NCBI RefSeq assembly: GCF_012396505.1
Contig: NZ_JAAXPN010000009.1
Coordinates: 42,394-106,393, forward strand
Origin: Periweissella fabalis
GTDB taxonomy: Bacteria; Bacillota; Bacilli; Lactobacillales; Lactobacillaceae
Direction of reading: 5' to 3'
DNA length: 64,000 nt
Positions 1 to 7,899 of the stretch are shown piece by piece (within the stretch, counting starts at the first letter, position 1; every line of letters begins with the position of its first letter). The notes under the pieces were generated by a model that saw only the letters and a list, made by a program, of their open reading frames with translations, did not search any database and had not been told where the DNA came from. The translations under genes were made by a program, and so were the position numbers.

Positions 1-1
1 G

Positions 2-85
2 CCTATGAAACGTAGTCGAGTATCAAAAGAAATTGCTAAATTGTTATGCGGTGAAAAATCTTTTATTGCGGCGCGACGAAGATAG
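2..85 (+). CDS. C-terminal end of an unidentified protein (cut by window start)
   Basis: An open frame runs from the window edge to a TAG at 83-85. The last residues are basic (ending CGEKSFIAARRR). The codons read smoothly and the next gene follows after an AT-rich gap, so this looks like the 3' end of a real gene. Only 27 residues are visible and I do not recognise the family. No strong terminator follows, only an AT-only palindrome at 170-196. Confidence 0.4.
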   Translation, partial: PMKRSRVSKEIAKLLCGEKSFIAARRR

Positions 86-169
86 TATAAAGCTACAATA
101 AATAAGAATAATTATACAAAATAATCTATTTATTAATGTTAATAAACGAGCGTAGCAAATTATATCTGT

Positions 170-196
170 AATTAAAATGAAATTTTCATTTTAATT
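170..196. repeat. AT-rich palindrome upstream of the GT-C-like gene
   Basis: Two 12-base arms (170-181 and 185-196) are perfect inverted repeats around a 3-base centre. The arms have almost no G+C, so it would be a poor terminator. It could be an operator or chance in AT-rich DNA. Confidence 0.3.
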
Positions 197-246
197 AACT
201 TATGCTATCATTTATCCTATATAAACTAATGGTGGGGTAAGAAAAA

Positions 247-1629
247 ATTAAAAAGATATATAATATAATTGGTTATAGTTTGTTTATCATAATTGCGATT
301 ATGTATATTATTAATGTTATAAATGTAAATAATTATATAGTTTATATCAATAATAGCTTTGTAAATTCTATTTTTAGGGATGAGTCATTTACGATAGGTT
401 TATTAAACAATTCATACACAAATATTATACGATATGATGCCTTAGACGTTCATCCGCCGTTGTATTATTTGTTACTTAAATTAGCAACAATTCCCTTTCG
501 CTTATTTCATGTCACACCTAATCAAATGATTGTAAGTTATCGATTTTTCTCATTTATAACAATGATTATCGGTCTAATTGGTATGACGAAAGTTGTAAAG
601 CAACTTAATATAAAAACAAATATTTGGACATATAACTTATTTTTATTAGCACCAACGTTATTGATGTATTCAAATCAAATCCGGATGTATCAATTAGCGA
701 GTGCAATAATTGCCTGGCTCATATATATGCTACTTAAATATCAGGAGACTTCAAAAGTAATTTGGATAGTTGGTGCAATAATTATTGCCGAAATGGGTGC
801 ATATACACATTATTTCACAGCATTAAGTTGTGGCATAATTTTAATGGGGTTTATTGGTATCGCACTAATAAACAAGCAAAGAACAATTGTAAAGCAATTA
901 AGTTTGGGATTGGCATGTTTTGTTATAGCCTATATTCCATGGTCAATAGTTGCTCTAAAGCAAATTATGACGGTTTCTAAAAGTTATTGGATTACAGCAG
1001 ATGAAAGTTGGCAAACACTGTTTAATTTAACCGGAGGACAACATACAATTGATGCAGTCACTATTGGTATGTATCTTTGTAGTATATTAGTGGTCGCTCA
1101 ATTGTATATCTTTTTAAAAGATCGTGGTGGTGTTATCAGTCAAATTTCAGGCCTTTTATTAGTATCAATTCTAATTTTGTATGGTTTAGGTATTATATTT
1201 ACTTTACTAAATCATCCAATATTGATAGCTCGATACTTATATCCACTATTTTTTTGCTACTTGTTTTTAATTATTGCTGTACTAACTAATAACGTAAATT
1301 CGTCGAAGCTTATGCTAAGCTTGATATTTTGCGGTTTGATTTTTCAAAATGTGCAATATATGTATATTCATACCAAAGGGATTATGCCCGACATTGCACA
1401 AATTAAACAAAAACCTCAAAAAGGGGTCATCAAAATAAAGCGGGTAATACCTCAAAATGAAGCTGATTATTTTTTGGCAATAGTGGCTAAAAATCCGCAA
1501 CAAACTTTTATTATTAATGCAAAGTCAATTTACAATGTAACAGGTAGACATAAGCTTAGTGAATTGAGCGAAAAAGTTAGACCTAACCTGGAATCTTTTA
1601 CAATGTATAATCAACGATATAAAAATTAG
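247..1629 (+). CDS. Polytopic membrane glycosyltransferase-like protein (PMT/GT39-type, GT-C fold)
   Basis: Probable integral membrane protein that would use a lipid-linked sugar to glycosylate a wall polymer or protein at the outer face. What is visible: many hydrophobic segments, an early acidic motif (FRDESFTIG) and then DVHPPLYYLLLK; an acidic residue followed by HPPLYY is typical of the PMT/ArnT superfamily. About 460 residues is a normal length. The first ATG or TTG codon (TTG at 280) lies inside the first hydrophobic stretch and has no ribosome binding site. Reading from ATT at 247, nine bases after a GGTGGGG stretch (231-237), gives a natural MKKIYNIIGYSLF start, so I chose the rare ATT. 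Substrate unknown. A long terminator hairpin follows at 1723-1776. Confidence 0.65.
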   Translation: MKKIYNIIGYSLFIIIAIMYIINVINVNNYIVYINNSFVNSIFRDESFTIGLLNNSYTNIIRYDALDVHPPLYYLLLKLATIPFRLFHVTPNQMIVSYRFFSFITMIIGLIGMTKVVKQLNIKTNIWTYNLFLLAPTLLMYSNQIRMYQLASAIIAWLIYMLLKYQETSKVIWIVGAIIIAEMGAYTHYFTALSCGIILMGFIGIALINKQRTIVKQLSLGLACFVIAYIPWSIVALKQIMTVSKSYWITADESWQTLFNLTGGQHTIDAVTIGMYLCSILVVAQLYIFLKDRGGVISQISGLLLVSILILYGLGIIFTLLNHPILIARYLYPLFFCYLFLIIAVLTNNVNSSKLMLSLIFCGLIFQNVQYMYIHTKGIMPDIAQIKQKPQKGVIKIKRVIPQNEADYFLAIVAKNPQQTFIINAKSIYNVTGRHKLSELSEKVRPNLESFTMYNQRYKN

Positions 1630-1722
1630 AAACATGCATTGTTAGAAAACAAAGAGCCGGTGACATAACTAAAATTTAGTATTAATTTGCTTATTGAGCG
1701 TGGCCTAAAAGGGCAGATACTA

Positions 1723-1776
1723 GCATAAAATACAAAAATCCCGATTGAATTCAATCGGGATTTTTGTATTTTATGC
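1723..1776. terminator. 54-bp perfect palindrome, bidirectional terminator
   Basis: Two 27-base arms meet at a central GAATTC with no mismatch. The G+C-rich core (ATCCCGATTGAA) is flanked by A and T runs, so it can terminate transcription from both the upstream gene and the convergent amt. Confidence 0.85.
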
Positions 1777-1918
1777 GTTATCTGAGCAGCGATTTGTGCT
1801 TTAGGTTAGTATTTGTTTTGTTGAAAATGTTCTGGCAATAAATTATTAAGATAGGATGTGTGAGATAGCAGATAGTTTATAACTTACAATTCACATAGAA
1901 ATTTGCAAAACGAGTAAG

Positions 1919-3169
1919 TTAAATATTTTTCTTAGCACGAACATGTTGATTAAATTGTGGTGAGCTAATAATACTAATATATTCACCATGTAATTCATTA
2001 TCAATTCCGTTACGCTCAATGCTAGCAGGGATACGTAATGGAATAAATAAGCTAATAAATTTTCCGATTAACCAAGTCATACCAGCGGCTAAAATAACAG
2101 TAATTACAATTGCTAATAACTGGATACCTAATTGCTTTAAAGAACCTGTTGTAATAACACCATGATAATCCTTGGTAGCAAAAAGTGCTGTAAGAACACC
2201 ACCAACAATACCACCGATTCCATGAAAACCAAATGCATCAAGCGTGTCATCGTATTGGAATTTTGTTTTTAAAAAATCGACTAAAAAGTAGACAATAGGT
2301 GTAACAATTATGCCCATTAAAATAGCACTTGTTGGCGTAACAAAGCCAGCAGCGGGAGTGATAACGACTAAACCAACCAAACTACCTGAAAGAGCAGCGG
2401 ATATGCGTGCTTTATTAGTTTTAATAAAATCAATAATAAACCAAGTCGTTAAGGCAGCAGCGGCAGCGATATTAGTGTTAATAAATGCTAATATCGCTGT
2501 ACCATTGACGGCAAAGGCTGAGCCACTATTAAAGCCAAACCAGCCAAACCATAATAAAGATGCCCCAATTAGTACATTAGACATGTTATCTGGTGTATCA
2601 TTTTCGGTACTAAAATGCTGACGTCGACCAACTAAGATAGCTAAAGTTAAGCCAGATATTCCTGAAGAAATGTGCACAACATCACCACCAGCAAAATCAA
2701 GTGCTCCCATTTTTTGGAGGATACCACCACCCCAAACCATATGAGCAAGTGGGGTATATACTAAAATTAGCCACATTGGAATAAATAATAACATAGCTTT
2801 TAAATTCATTCGGCCAACAACGGAACCAGTAATAATGGCAACCGTAATGATGGCAAACATTCCTTGAAATAACATATAAGCAGCATCAGGAATATGCAAA
2901 TTTAAGGTAGAATGATCATATGATAGCCCGTGTAGTAGTAAATTATTAAAATTACCAATAAATAGTCCTTGACCTGAAAATGCCAAACTATAACCACAAA
3001 TTACCCAGATTATTGGGACGATACCTAGTGCGATAATTGAAAGAAAAACTGTGTTGCTCGCAAATTTACGATTTGCAAGACCACCATAAAATAAAGCTAG
3101 GCCAGGGGTCATTAGCCAAACTAAAGCTGTGGATCCTAAAATCCATACAATATCACCAGAATTCATCAT
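1919..3169 (-). CDS. amt: Ammonium transporter, Amt family
   Basis: Ammonium uptake channel of the Amt/MEP/Rh family in the cytoplasmic membrane. The 416-residue length and about 11 hydrophobic segments are standard. The N-terminus contains TPGLALFYGGL, and both pore histidines are recognisable (LAHMVWGGG near residue 145, and FGFHGIGGIVGG near residue 317). AGGAG lies six bases before the first of two adjacent ATG codons. No glnK/PII gene accompanies it, unlike many amt loci. A perfect GlnR/TnrA-type box lies 74 bp upstream, so expression under nitrogen limitation is likely. Confidence 0.95.
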   Translation of the reverse strand: MMNSGDIVWILGSTALVWLMTPGLALFYGGLANRKFASNTVFLSIIALGIVPIIWVICGYSLAFSGQGLFIGNFNNLLLHGLSYDHSTLNLHIPDAAYMLFQGMFAIITVAIITGSVVGRMNLKAMLLFIPMWLILVYTPLAHMVWGGGILQKMGALDFAGGDVVHISSGISGLTLAILVGRRQHFSTENDTPDNMSNVLIGASLLWFGWFGFNSGSAFAVNGTAILAFINTNIAAAAALTTWFIIDFIKTNKARISAALSGSLVGLVVITPAAGFVTPTSAILMGIIVTPIVYFLVDFLKTKFQYDDTLDAFGFHGIGGIVGGVLTALFATKDYHGVITTGSLKQLGIQLLAIVITVILAAGMTWLIGKFISLFIPLRIPASIERNGIDNELHGEYISIISSPQFNQHVRAKKNI

Positions 3170-3242
3170 AAAGTTCTCCTATTTACAATTTTTTTAATTG
3201 TTAATCATCATAAAAAAAACAAAGTAAAACTAAAAGAGAATA

Positions 3243-3259
3243 TGTCAGATAAACTAACA
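3243..3259. promoter_or_regulatory. GlnR/TnrA-type operator upstream of amt
   Basis: TGTCAGATAAACTAACA matches the Firmicutes consensus TGTNA-N7-TNACA at every fixed position on both strands. It sits between amt and the divergent gene at 3347 and most plausibly controls amt. Confidence 0.7.
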
Positions 3260-3346
3260 TGTCTATTAAGAAATAATTAAATTTAAAAATAATGGATGAT
3301 ATATGATAAACTTAGATAATTATTAGAAAGATGGTCTTTGGGTTAA

Positions 3347-5110
3347 ATGAGATTACGAATTTTAAAATTTACGTCAATAGTATTATTCTTTTTGCTAGTG
3401 TCTATAGTAAATACAGCTATAATTTACCATCCGGGAGAAGTTTTAACTGGAATAGATTCATTATTTAACTTTAGTCGAATATTTGAAATTAACAACGCTT
3501 TGGTTAATGGAAATAATATTTTTAATTTATACAGTTTTTCAACTTTTGGAAATATTGGATCGGCGGTTCAAAAATTTTATCCAAATTATGTATTAACAAT
3601 TTTTAGTTTTATTTACATGTTTACACATAATTTTGTGGCTACATACTATGGTGGAATAACAATACTGACGTTTTTTGGAATGCTGATTGCTTATTTTTGT
3701 TATAAACAATTTAAAAATAATGAAAATGAATCAATTTTATTCTCGTTGGTATATATTTTATCAACTTATCACATATTTAAATTGATTTTTTCATTTGATA
3801 TTAGTGAATGGACAGCCATGTTATTTTTACCAATTTTATTTTTGGGTGTTTATCAAATTATGGGTAAAAATAAGTGGCAAGGAACATTTGTTACCGGATT
3901 AGGTATGGGTTTGGTTTTAGCAACGCATATTTTAACAGCGTTAATAAGCAGTCTTATTTTGGGAATAATTTGGTTAGGTTTTTTAATAATTAATCGTAAA
4001 AACTTGGTTGGTAAATCTATTAAATTACTAATGTCAATAGTGCTAGTTCTTGGTTTAAATTTACCTTTTTTAGTTACATACATGCACCTTAAAACATATA
4101 TAAATACACCAGAAATTGCTGATCTAGGTTCAAGAGCTGCTAACTACAGTGAAATTATTAATAATAGTTTGAGTAATACAATAGCTGTCTCTAGCTCATT
4201 TGGTATTTTCTTTATTATTGCAATTATATACAGTATTATACGTTTTAAAAGTTTCACAGATGTTGACAAAGTTATTTTAGCGTTGATGATGATTACGTCA
4301 GTACTGAGTTCAAAACTTTTTCCATGGTCTGCTTTAAATAATACGCAACTTGTGTTAATTCAATATTTATCACGCTTCATTGGGGTTGGAAGTATATTCA
4401 TGGCTCTCATTATTGCTAAGATGGCAGCAGAGATTATTGGTAATGATTTGAGAAGTCATCTTAAATTGGGTTTTAGTATCATAATAATTATTGGCTTACA
4501 GTTATCAGCAGCATACAACCAACAATATGCGGCATATCAATCGGCAAAAACAGTACCAACAAAAATGCAACAATCAACGCAATGGCTTGTTAAACATAAT
4601 ATAGCGGGTCTTGATAATAATATTGTGGTCAATAATATAAATGCGACTAAAATTATTAATTATCTTAACTTGACAGTTAATTCTCTCGACTATTGGCCAG
4701 CATTGAGTGTCCCATTTAAAGCTTCAATTTTTGAACAGCAAATTTGGACGGATAAAAATAATCATGTTAGATATATTACTCAGCCAGAGCAACGTAATAA
4801 TGAAATCTTAGCTAGAATAAAAAGTGATAATAAAACTGCTAGTGTTGACTTGCCAATCCTAAATTATAAAAAGCAATATAATTTATTTGTGAATAATAAG
4901 AAAACCGAATATCATCTTTCACAGCGTGGTACTATCGAATTTCAAATTAATCAAAAGGATACAGCAATTAAATTAATTCCTAAGGATACAGTGAAGTTTA
5001 ATATCTTAAACTTATTATCATTTATTTGTTTGATGATTACTGTGGTAGGTATGTGGTTTATGTCAAAGAAAAAATTTAAAAAATGCGTCTGTGACACAAC
5101 TAAAATTTAG
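3347..5110 (+). CDS. Large polytopic membrane protein, YfhO/GT-C-like
   Basis: A 587-residue protein with about 11-13 hydrophobic segments, a hydrophilic C-terminal region (roughly residues 400-545) that would lie outside the membrane, and a last transmembrane segment followed by KKKFKK. An acidic pair occurs in a loop after the first segment (TGIDSLFN) and there is an FDISEWTA motif around residue 150. This architecture resembles YfhO and other GT-C-type bacterial membrane proteins linked to glycosylation of wall polymers; the assignment rests on topology rather than a decisive motif. It mirrors the gene at 247, on the other side of amt, and both are followed by the same 3' sequence motif. 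The last residues (CDTTKI) are encoded within that repeat. Confidence 0.55.
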   Translation: MRLRILKFTSIVLFFLLVSIVNTAIIYHPGEVLTGIDSLFNFSRIFEINNALVNGNNIFNLYSFSTFGNIGSAVQKFYPNYVLTIFSFIYMFTHNFVATYYGGITILTFFGMLIAYFCYKQFKNNENESILFSLVYILSTYHIFKLIFSFDISEWTAMLFLPILFLGVYQIMGKNKWQGTFVTGLGMGLVLATHILTALISSLILGIIWLGFLIINRKNLVGKSIKLLMSIVLVLGLNLPFLVTYMHLKTYINTPEIADLGSRAANYSEIINNSLSNTIAVSSSFGIFFIIAIIYSIIRFKSFTDVDKVILALMMITSVLSSKLFPWSALNNTQLVLIQYLSRFIGVGSIFMALIIAKMAAEIIGNDLRSHLKLGFSIIIIIGLQLSAAYNQQYAAYQSAKTVPTKMQQSTQWLVKHNIAGLDNNIVVNNINATKIINYLNLTVNSLDYWPALSVPFKASIFEQQIWTDKNNHVRYITQPEQRNNEILARIKSDNKTASVDLPILNYKKQYNLFVNNKKTEYHLSQRGTIEFQINQKDTAIKLIPKDTVKFNILNLLSFICLMITVVGMWFMSKKKFKKCVCDTTKI

Positions 5111-5153
5111 TAGTAATTTGATTATGGAATGTGTTCCAAAAGACAAATAGAGT

Positions 5154-5210
5154 ACAAAACACTAAAATCCCGCCCGAATTTTTTATTCAGGTGGGATTTT
5201 AGTATTTTGT
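5154..5210 (+). terminator. Terminator after the 3347 gene
   Basis: Arms of about 25 bases (core AAAATCCCGCCCGAA with GGTGGGATTTT on the other side, with G-T pairs) form a long hairpin, symmetrical in A and T tracts. It belongs to the recurring 3'-UTR motif discussed in the findings. Confidence 0.75.
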
Positions 5211-5309
5211 CATGTTTCTTTTTTAATATAATATAAGCGTACGTACCTTTGATAAAAAGGTAAATTATAACTTTTAAGATGAAAAACCCAGTCATAACTA
5301 AAAATATGT

Positions 5310-5315
5310 TACAAT
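5310..5315 (+). promoter_or_regulatory. Possible -10 box for khpA-rimM-trmD
   Basis: TACAAT lies about 90 bp upstream of khpA. I see no good -35 hexamer at the right distance, so this is weak. Confidence 0.25.
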
Positions 5316-5381
5316 AATTACTTATGAAATAAGGTAGCTTTATAACTTATCCAATTTGAATTAATAAACAAGGAGCTCATT

Positions 5382-5405
5382 TTGAGCATTTTTGGTAAAA
5401 TATAA
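5382..5405 (+). CDS. Seven-codon leader ORF in front of khpA (putative)
   Basis: AAGGAG at 5370-5375 is placed ideally for TTG at 5382, not for khpA. The tiny frame encodes MSIFGKI and stops at TAA (5403-5405), one base before the khpA ATG. It could deliver ribosomes by termination-reinitiation. No peptide function is implied. Confidence 0.35.
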   Translation: MSIFGKI

Positions 5406-5406
5406 A

Positions 5407-5661
5407 ATGAATGAAGAAGCACTCAAAAATTTAGTATGCACGATTATTAAGCCACTCATTACTAAACCAAATGTAATGACTGTAACACTTACGGAATCAG
5501 CTGCTAATATTAGTTGCATCGTATCAGTTGATTCTAGTGATTTAGGAAAATTAATTGGATATGGTGGTACAACAATCCACGCCATTCGCGAATTAATCTT
5601 TTCAGCACATTTAAGTGCTGGTAAAAAAGTATATATTGAAATCGAAGCATTGAAAAAGTAA
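5407..5661 (+). CDS. khpA: KhpA, KH-domain RNA-binding protein
   Basis: Small cytoplasmic RNA-binding protein of 84 residues made of one type II KH domain. The GXXG loop is visible as LIGYGGTTIHAIR near residues 53-65. In Firmicutes KhpA works with KhpB/Jag and affects cell size and the translation of specific mRNAs. It usually follows rpsP in front of rimM-trmD; rpsP is absent here, so khpA heads the unit. ATG at 5407 gives the family-like start MNEEALKNLVCTIIKPLI. The nearest ribosome binding site is 31 bases away and serves a tiny leader frame instead. An in-frame TTG at 5392 is possible but lacks a site. Confidence 0.85.
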   Translation: MNEEALKNLVCTIIKPLITKPNVMTVTLTESAANISCIVSVDSSDLGKLIGYGGTTIHAIRELIFSAHLSAGKKVYIEIEALKK

Positions 5662-5680
5662 TTAATACGAGGAAATAAAT

Positions 5681-6187
5681 ATGGAATATTACAAAGTTGG
5701 AACAATGGTAAATACCCACGGAATTCGGGGTGAGGTACGTGTAATTGCAATTACTGACTTCCCGGAGGAACGTTTCCAAAAAGGTAAGCAATTATTTATT
5801 GATAATAATGAAAAAACACCAGTAACAATTGCAACTGTTCGTAATCATAAGCAGTTTATTTTAGTTTCATTTGTCGATAAACAAAATATTAACGATATTG
5901 AAAAATATAAGGGCATGGATTTATTGGTTGCCGATGCTGACTTAGATGTTCTTGAAGATGGTGAATACTACTACAAAGATATCATTGGAGCTAAAGTTAT
6001 AACTGAAGATAATGTTGAAGTTGGGAAGGTAAAAGAAATCTTTGAAACAGGTGCTAATGACGTGTGGGTTGTAACGCGGTTAGGTAAAGAAGATCTATTA
6101 CTACCAATGATTGACGATGTAATTAAGAATGTTGATATTGAAAATCAATTGATTACAATTGATTTATTGGAAGGGTTGGATGATTAA
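5681..6187 (+). CDS. rimM: Ribosome maturation factor RimM
   Basis: Assembly factor for the 30S subunit that binds ribosomal protein S19 and helps 16S rRNA head maturation. The 168-residue length is standard. The RimM N-terminal barrel begins [20 protein letters not shown], and the PRC-like C-terminal half carries [10 protein letters not shown] and TGANDVWVV, then [20 protein letters not shown] precedes the ATG. Its TAA overlaps the trmD start by one base (TAATG), so the two are translationally coupled. Confidence 0.97.
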   Translation: MEYYKVGTMVNTHGIRGEVRVIAITDFPEERFQKGKQLFIDNNEKTPVTIATVRNHKQFILVSFVDKQNINDIEKYKGMDLLVADADLDVLEDGEYYYKDIIGAKVITEDNVEVGKVKEIFETGANDVWVVTRLGKEDLLLPMIDDVIKNVDIENQLITIDLLEGLDD

Positions 6188-6924
6188 TGCGAATTGATGT
6201 TTTAAGTATTTTCCCTGATATGTTTAAGCCAATGACGGAATCAATTATTGGAAAAGCCGTTAATCGTGGCTTAGTTGATTTTTCAGTAACAGATTTCCGG
6301 AATTTCACTAATAATAAGCATAACAACGTTGATGATACACCATTTGGTGGTGGTGCTGGGATGCTATTAACACCACAGCCAATTTTTGATGCCATGGATG
6401 CCATTAAGGCTAAGGCTGGTGATTATGGTCGAGTTATTTTACTTGATCCAGCAGGCGTTCCATTTACACAAGCTGTCGCTGAAGACCTTAGTGGTGAAGA
6501 ACATATTACTTTTATTGCCGGTCACTATGAGGGTTATGATGAACGTATTCGTGAATTAGTAACTGATGAAATTTCATTAGGTGATTATGTTCTTACTGGT
6601 GGTGAGTTAGGTGCGATGGTAATTATTGACGCGACAGTTCGTTTAATTCCAGAAGTTTTGGGTAACCGTGAATCAGCTATTGGTGACTCATTTTCAACGG
6701 GGTTATTAGAATATCCTCAATATACTCGGCCAGCTGACTTTCGTGGTCGGCAAGTACCAGAAGTTTTAACCAGTGGTAATCATGCTAAAATTGCTGAATG
6801 GCGCATGAAAGAGTCACTACGTCGCACATATCTACGACGTCCAGATTTGTTAGAAAAAATAGAATTAACGAAAGAACAAGTTAAGTTATTAGCTGAAGTT
6901 GAAGCTGAAGAAACCACAGATTAG
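6187..6924 (+). CDS. trmD: tRNA (guanine-37-N1)-methyltransferase TrmD
   Basis: SPOUT-class methyltransferase that uses S-adenosylmethionine to methylate G37 of tRNAs, which prevents +1 frameshifting. The 245-residue length is standard. Visible motifs include [13 protein letters not shown] at the start, [20 protein letters not shown], and the trefoil-knot cofactor loop [13 protein letters not shown] near residues 133-145. It is coupled to rimM and is the last gene of its unit; a terminator follows at 6986-7020. The usual downstream partner rplS is about 12 kb away, separated by the lysine genes. Confidence 0.98.
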   Translation: MRIDVLSIFPDMFKPMTESIIGKAVNRGLVDFSVTDFRNFTNNKHNNVDDTPFGGGAGMLLTPQPIFDAMDAIKAKAGDYGRVILLDPAGVPFTQAVAEDLSGEEHITFIAGHYEGYDERIRELVTDEISLGDYVLTGGELGAMVIIDATVRLIPEVLGNRESAIGDSFSTGLLEYPQYTRPADFRGRQVPEVLTSGNHAKIAEWRMKESLRRTYLRRPDLLEKIELTKEQVKLLAEVEAEETTD

Positions 6925-6985
6925 GTATCTATAGATATTTAATAAACAGAGTGTGCTAAAAGGCACTTAGATAACGAATAAAATC

Positions 6986-7020
6986 AAAAAGACTGAATTT
7001 GTAAAAAATTCGGTCTTTTT
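6986..7020 (+). terminator. Terminator after trmD
   Basis: AAAAAGACTGAATT pairs with AATTCGGTCTTTTT (one G-T pair), followed by more T residues. Just upstream at 6951-6966 is GTGTGCTAAAAGGCAC, one copy of the recurring motif. Confidence 0.85.
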
Positions 7021-7104
7021 TGTGTTTTATAAAATTATCTGCCGCTTGGAAAATATATTATTGGCAAATTACGACTAGTAAAGAGTAGAGTACGTTCCAT
7101 TTTG

Positions 7105-7122
7105 TGACTTAAACGTAAGTCA
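7105..7122. promoter_or_regulatory. Small inverted repeat upstream of the DoxX gene
   Basis: TGACTTA and TAAGTCA are separated by four bases. It is nested within a wider pair (TTCCATT near 7096 and AATGGAA near 7149). It may be an operator for the DoxX gene, about 80 bp downstream; the regulator is unknown. Confidence 0.3.
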
Positions 7123-7202
7123 TAATACATATGCTTGTAATATCGCTAATGGAATATACTAATTAAGATATCATAGTAGACAAATTAGTAAAGGAGTTGT
7201 AT

Positions 7203-7724
7203 ATGGTAATGGAATTTTTACGAACCAATAAATGGGTGATGTACACAATAACTATTTTACGAATATGGCTGGGCTATGCTTGGTTTCTAAGTGGCTTTAA
7301 TAAAGTAACCCATGGCTTTTCAGCACACAAATTTATTAATATGGCAATTAAGAATCCAGTTCAAGGAATGCACGGTGAGCAATTTCCGTGGTTTACTGTT
7401 TTCTTAAAAATTTGTACAAATAATGGATCTCAAACAGAAATATTTTCAATGTTAGTACCGTGGGCAGAAATTTTAATTGGTTTTGGATTAATTTTTGGAC
7501 TCTTTAATTTAGCGGCTGCTTTCTTAGGACTAATAATGAATTTTACTTTTATATTTGCGGGAACAATTTCGAGTAATCCAAATTATATTATAATTGAATT
7601 TCTAATTTTGGTAATAGGTAATAATTCCAGTAAATTAGGTTTAGATAACCTAGTAATACCATGGTTAAAAAATAAATTTTTAAATAAACGTAAAACGTAT
7701 CAACCTTATGAACCACACTTTTAA
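7203..7724 (+). CDS. DoxX-family membrane protein
   Basis: A 173-residue membrane protein with about four hydrophobic segments. An arginine-led first helix (LRIWLGYAWFLSGFNKV) is typical of DoxX/YfiD-type proteins, which belong to a superfamily of quinone- or redox-linked membrane proteins of mostly unknown role. An in-frame TTG at 7197 lies inside the ribosome binding site (AAGGAG, 7191-7196), so ATG at 7203, six bases after it, is the better start. It stands alone and converges on lysC with a shared terminator. The precise function cannot be stated. Confidence 0.75.
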   Translation: MVMEFLRTNKWVMYTITILRIWLGYAWFLSGFNKVTHGFSAHKFINMAIKNPVQGMHGEQFPWFTVFLKICTNNGSQTEIFSMLVPWAEILIGFGLIFGLFNLAAAFLGLIMNFTFIFAGTISSNPNYIIIEFLILVIGNNSSKLGLDNLVIPWLKNKFLNKRKTYQPYEPHF

Positions 7725-7807
7725 GCTAGAAAAGATTATAGATAACTCTTTTCTAGTAGAAATTTTATTCTAAAATATATTTTAAAACTTCGATATATAC
7801 AAAATAT

Positions 7808-7847
7808 AAAAAAGCCTAGGGAATTTTATTTTTCCCTGGGCTTTTTT
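7808..7847. terminator. Shared terminator between DoxX gene and lysC
   Basis: Fifteen-base arms (AAAAAAGCCTAGGGA with TCCCTGGGCTTTTTT) with one G-T pair and an AT-rich loop, symmetric enough to work in both directions. Confidence 0.85.
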
Positions 7848-7899
7848 CCGAGTATTTTGAAAATTCCCCGGCTTCTAGTACAGCGTTTTTCATATATGC

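Noticed and set aside
5392..5406. TTG start for KhpA five codons upstream
   Set aside because: No ribosome binding site at proper spacing; family members start close to the ATG at 5407.
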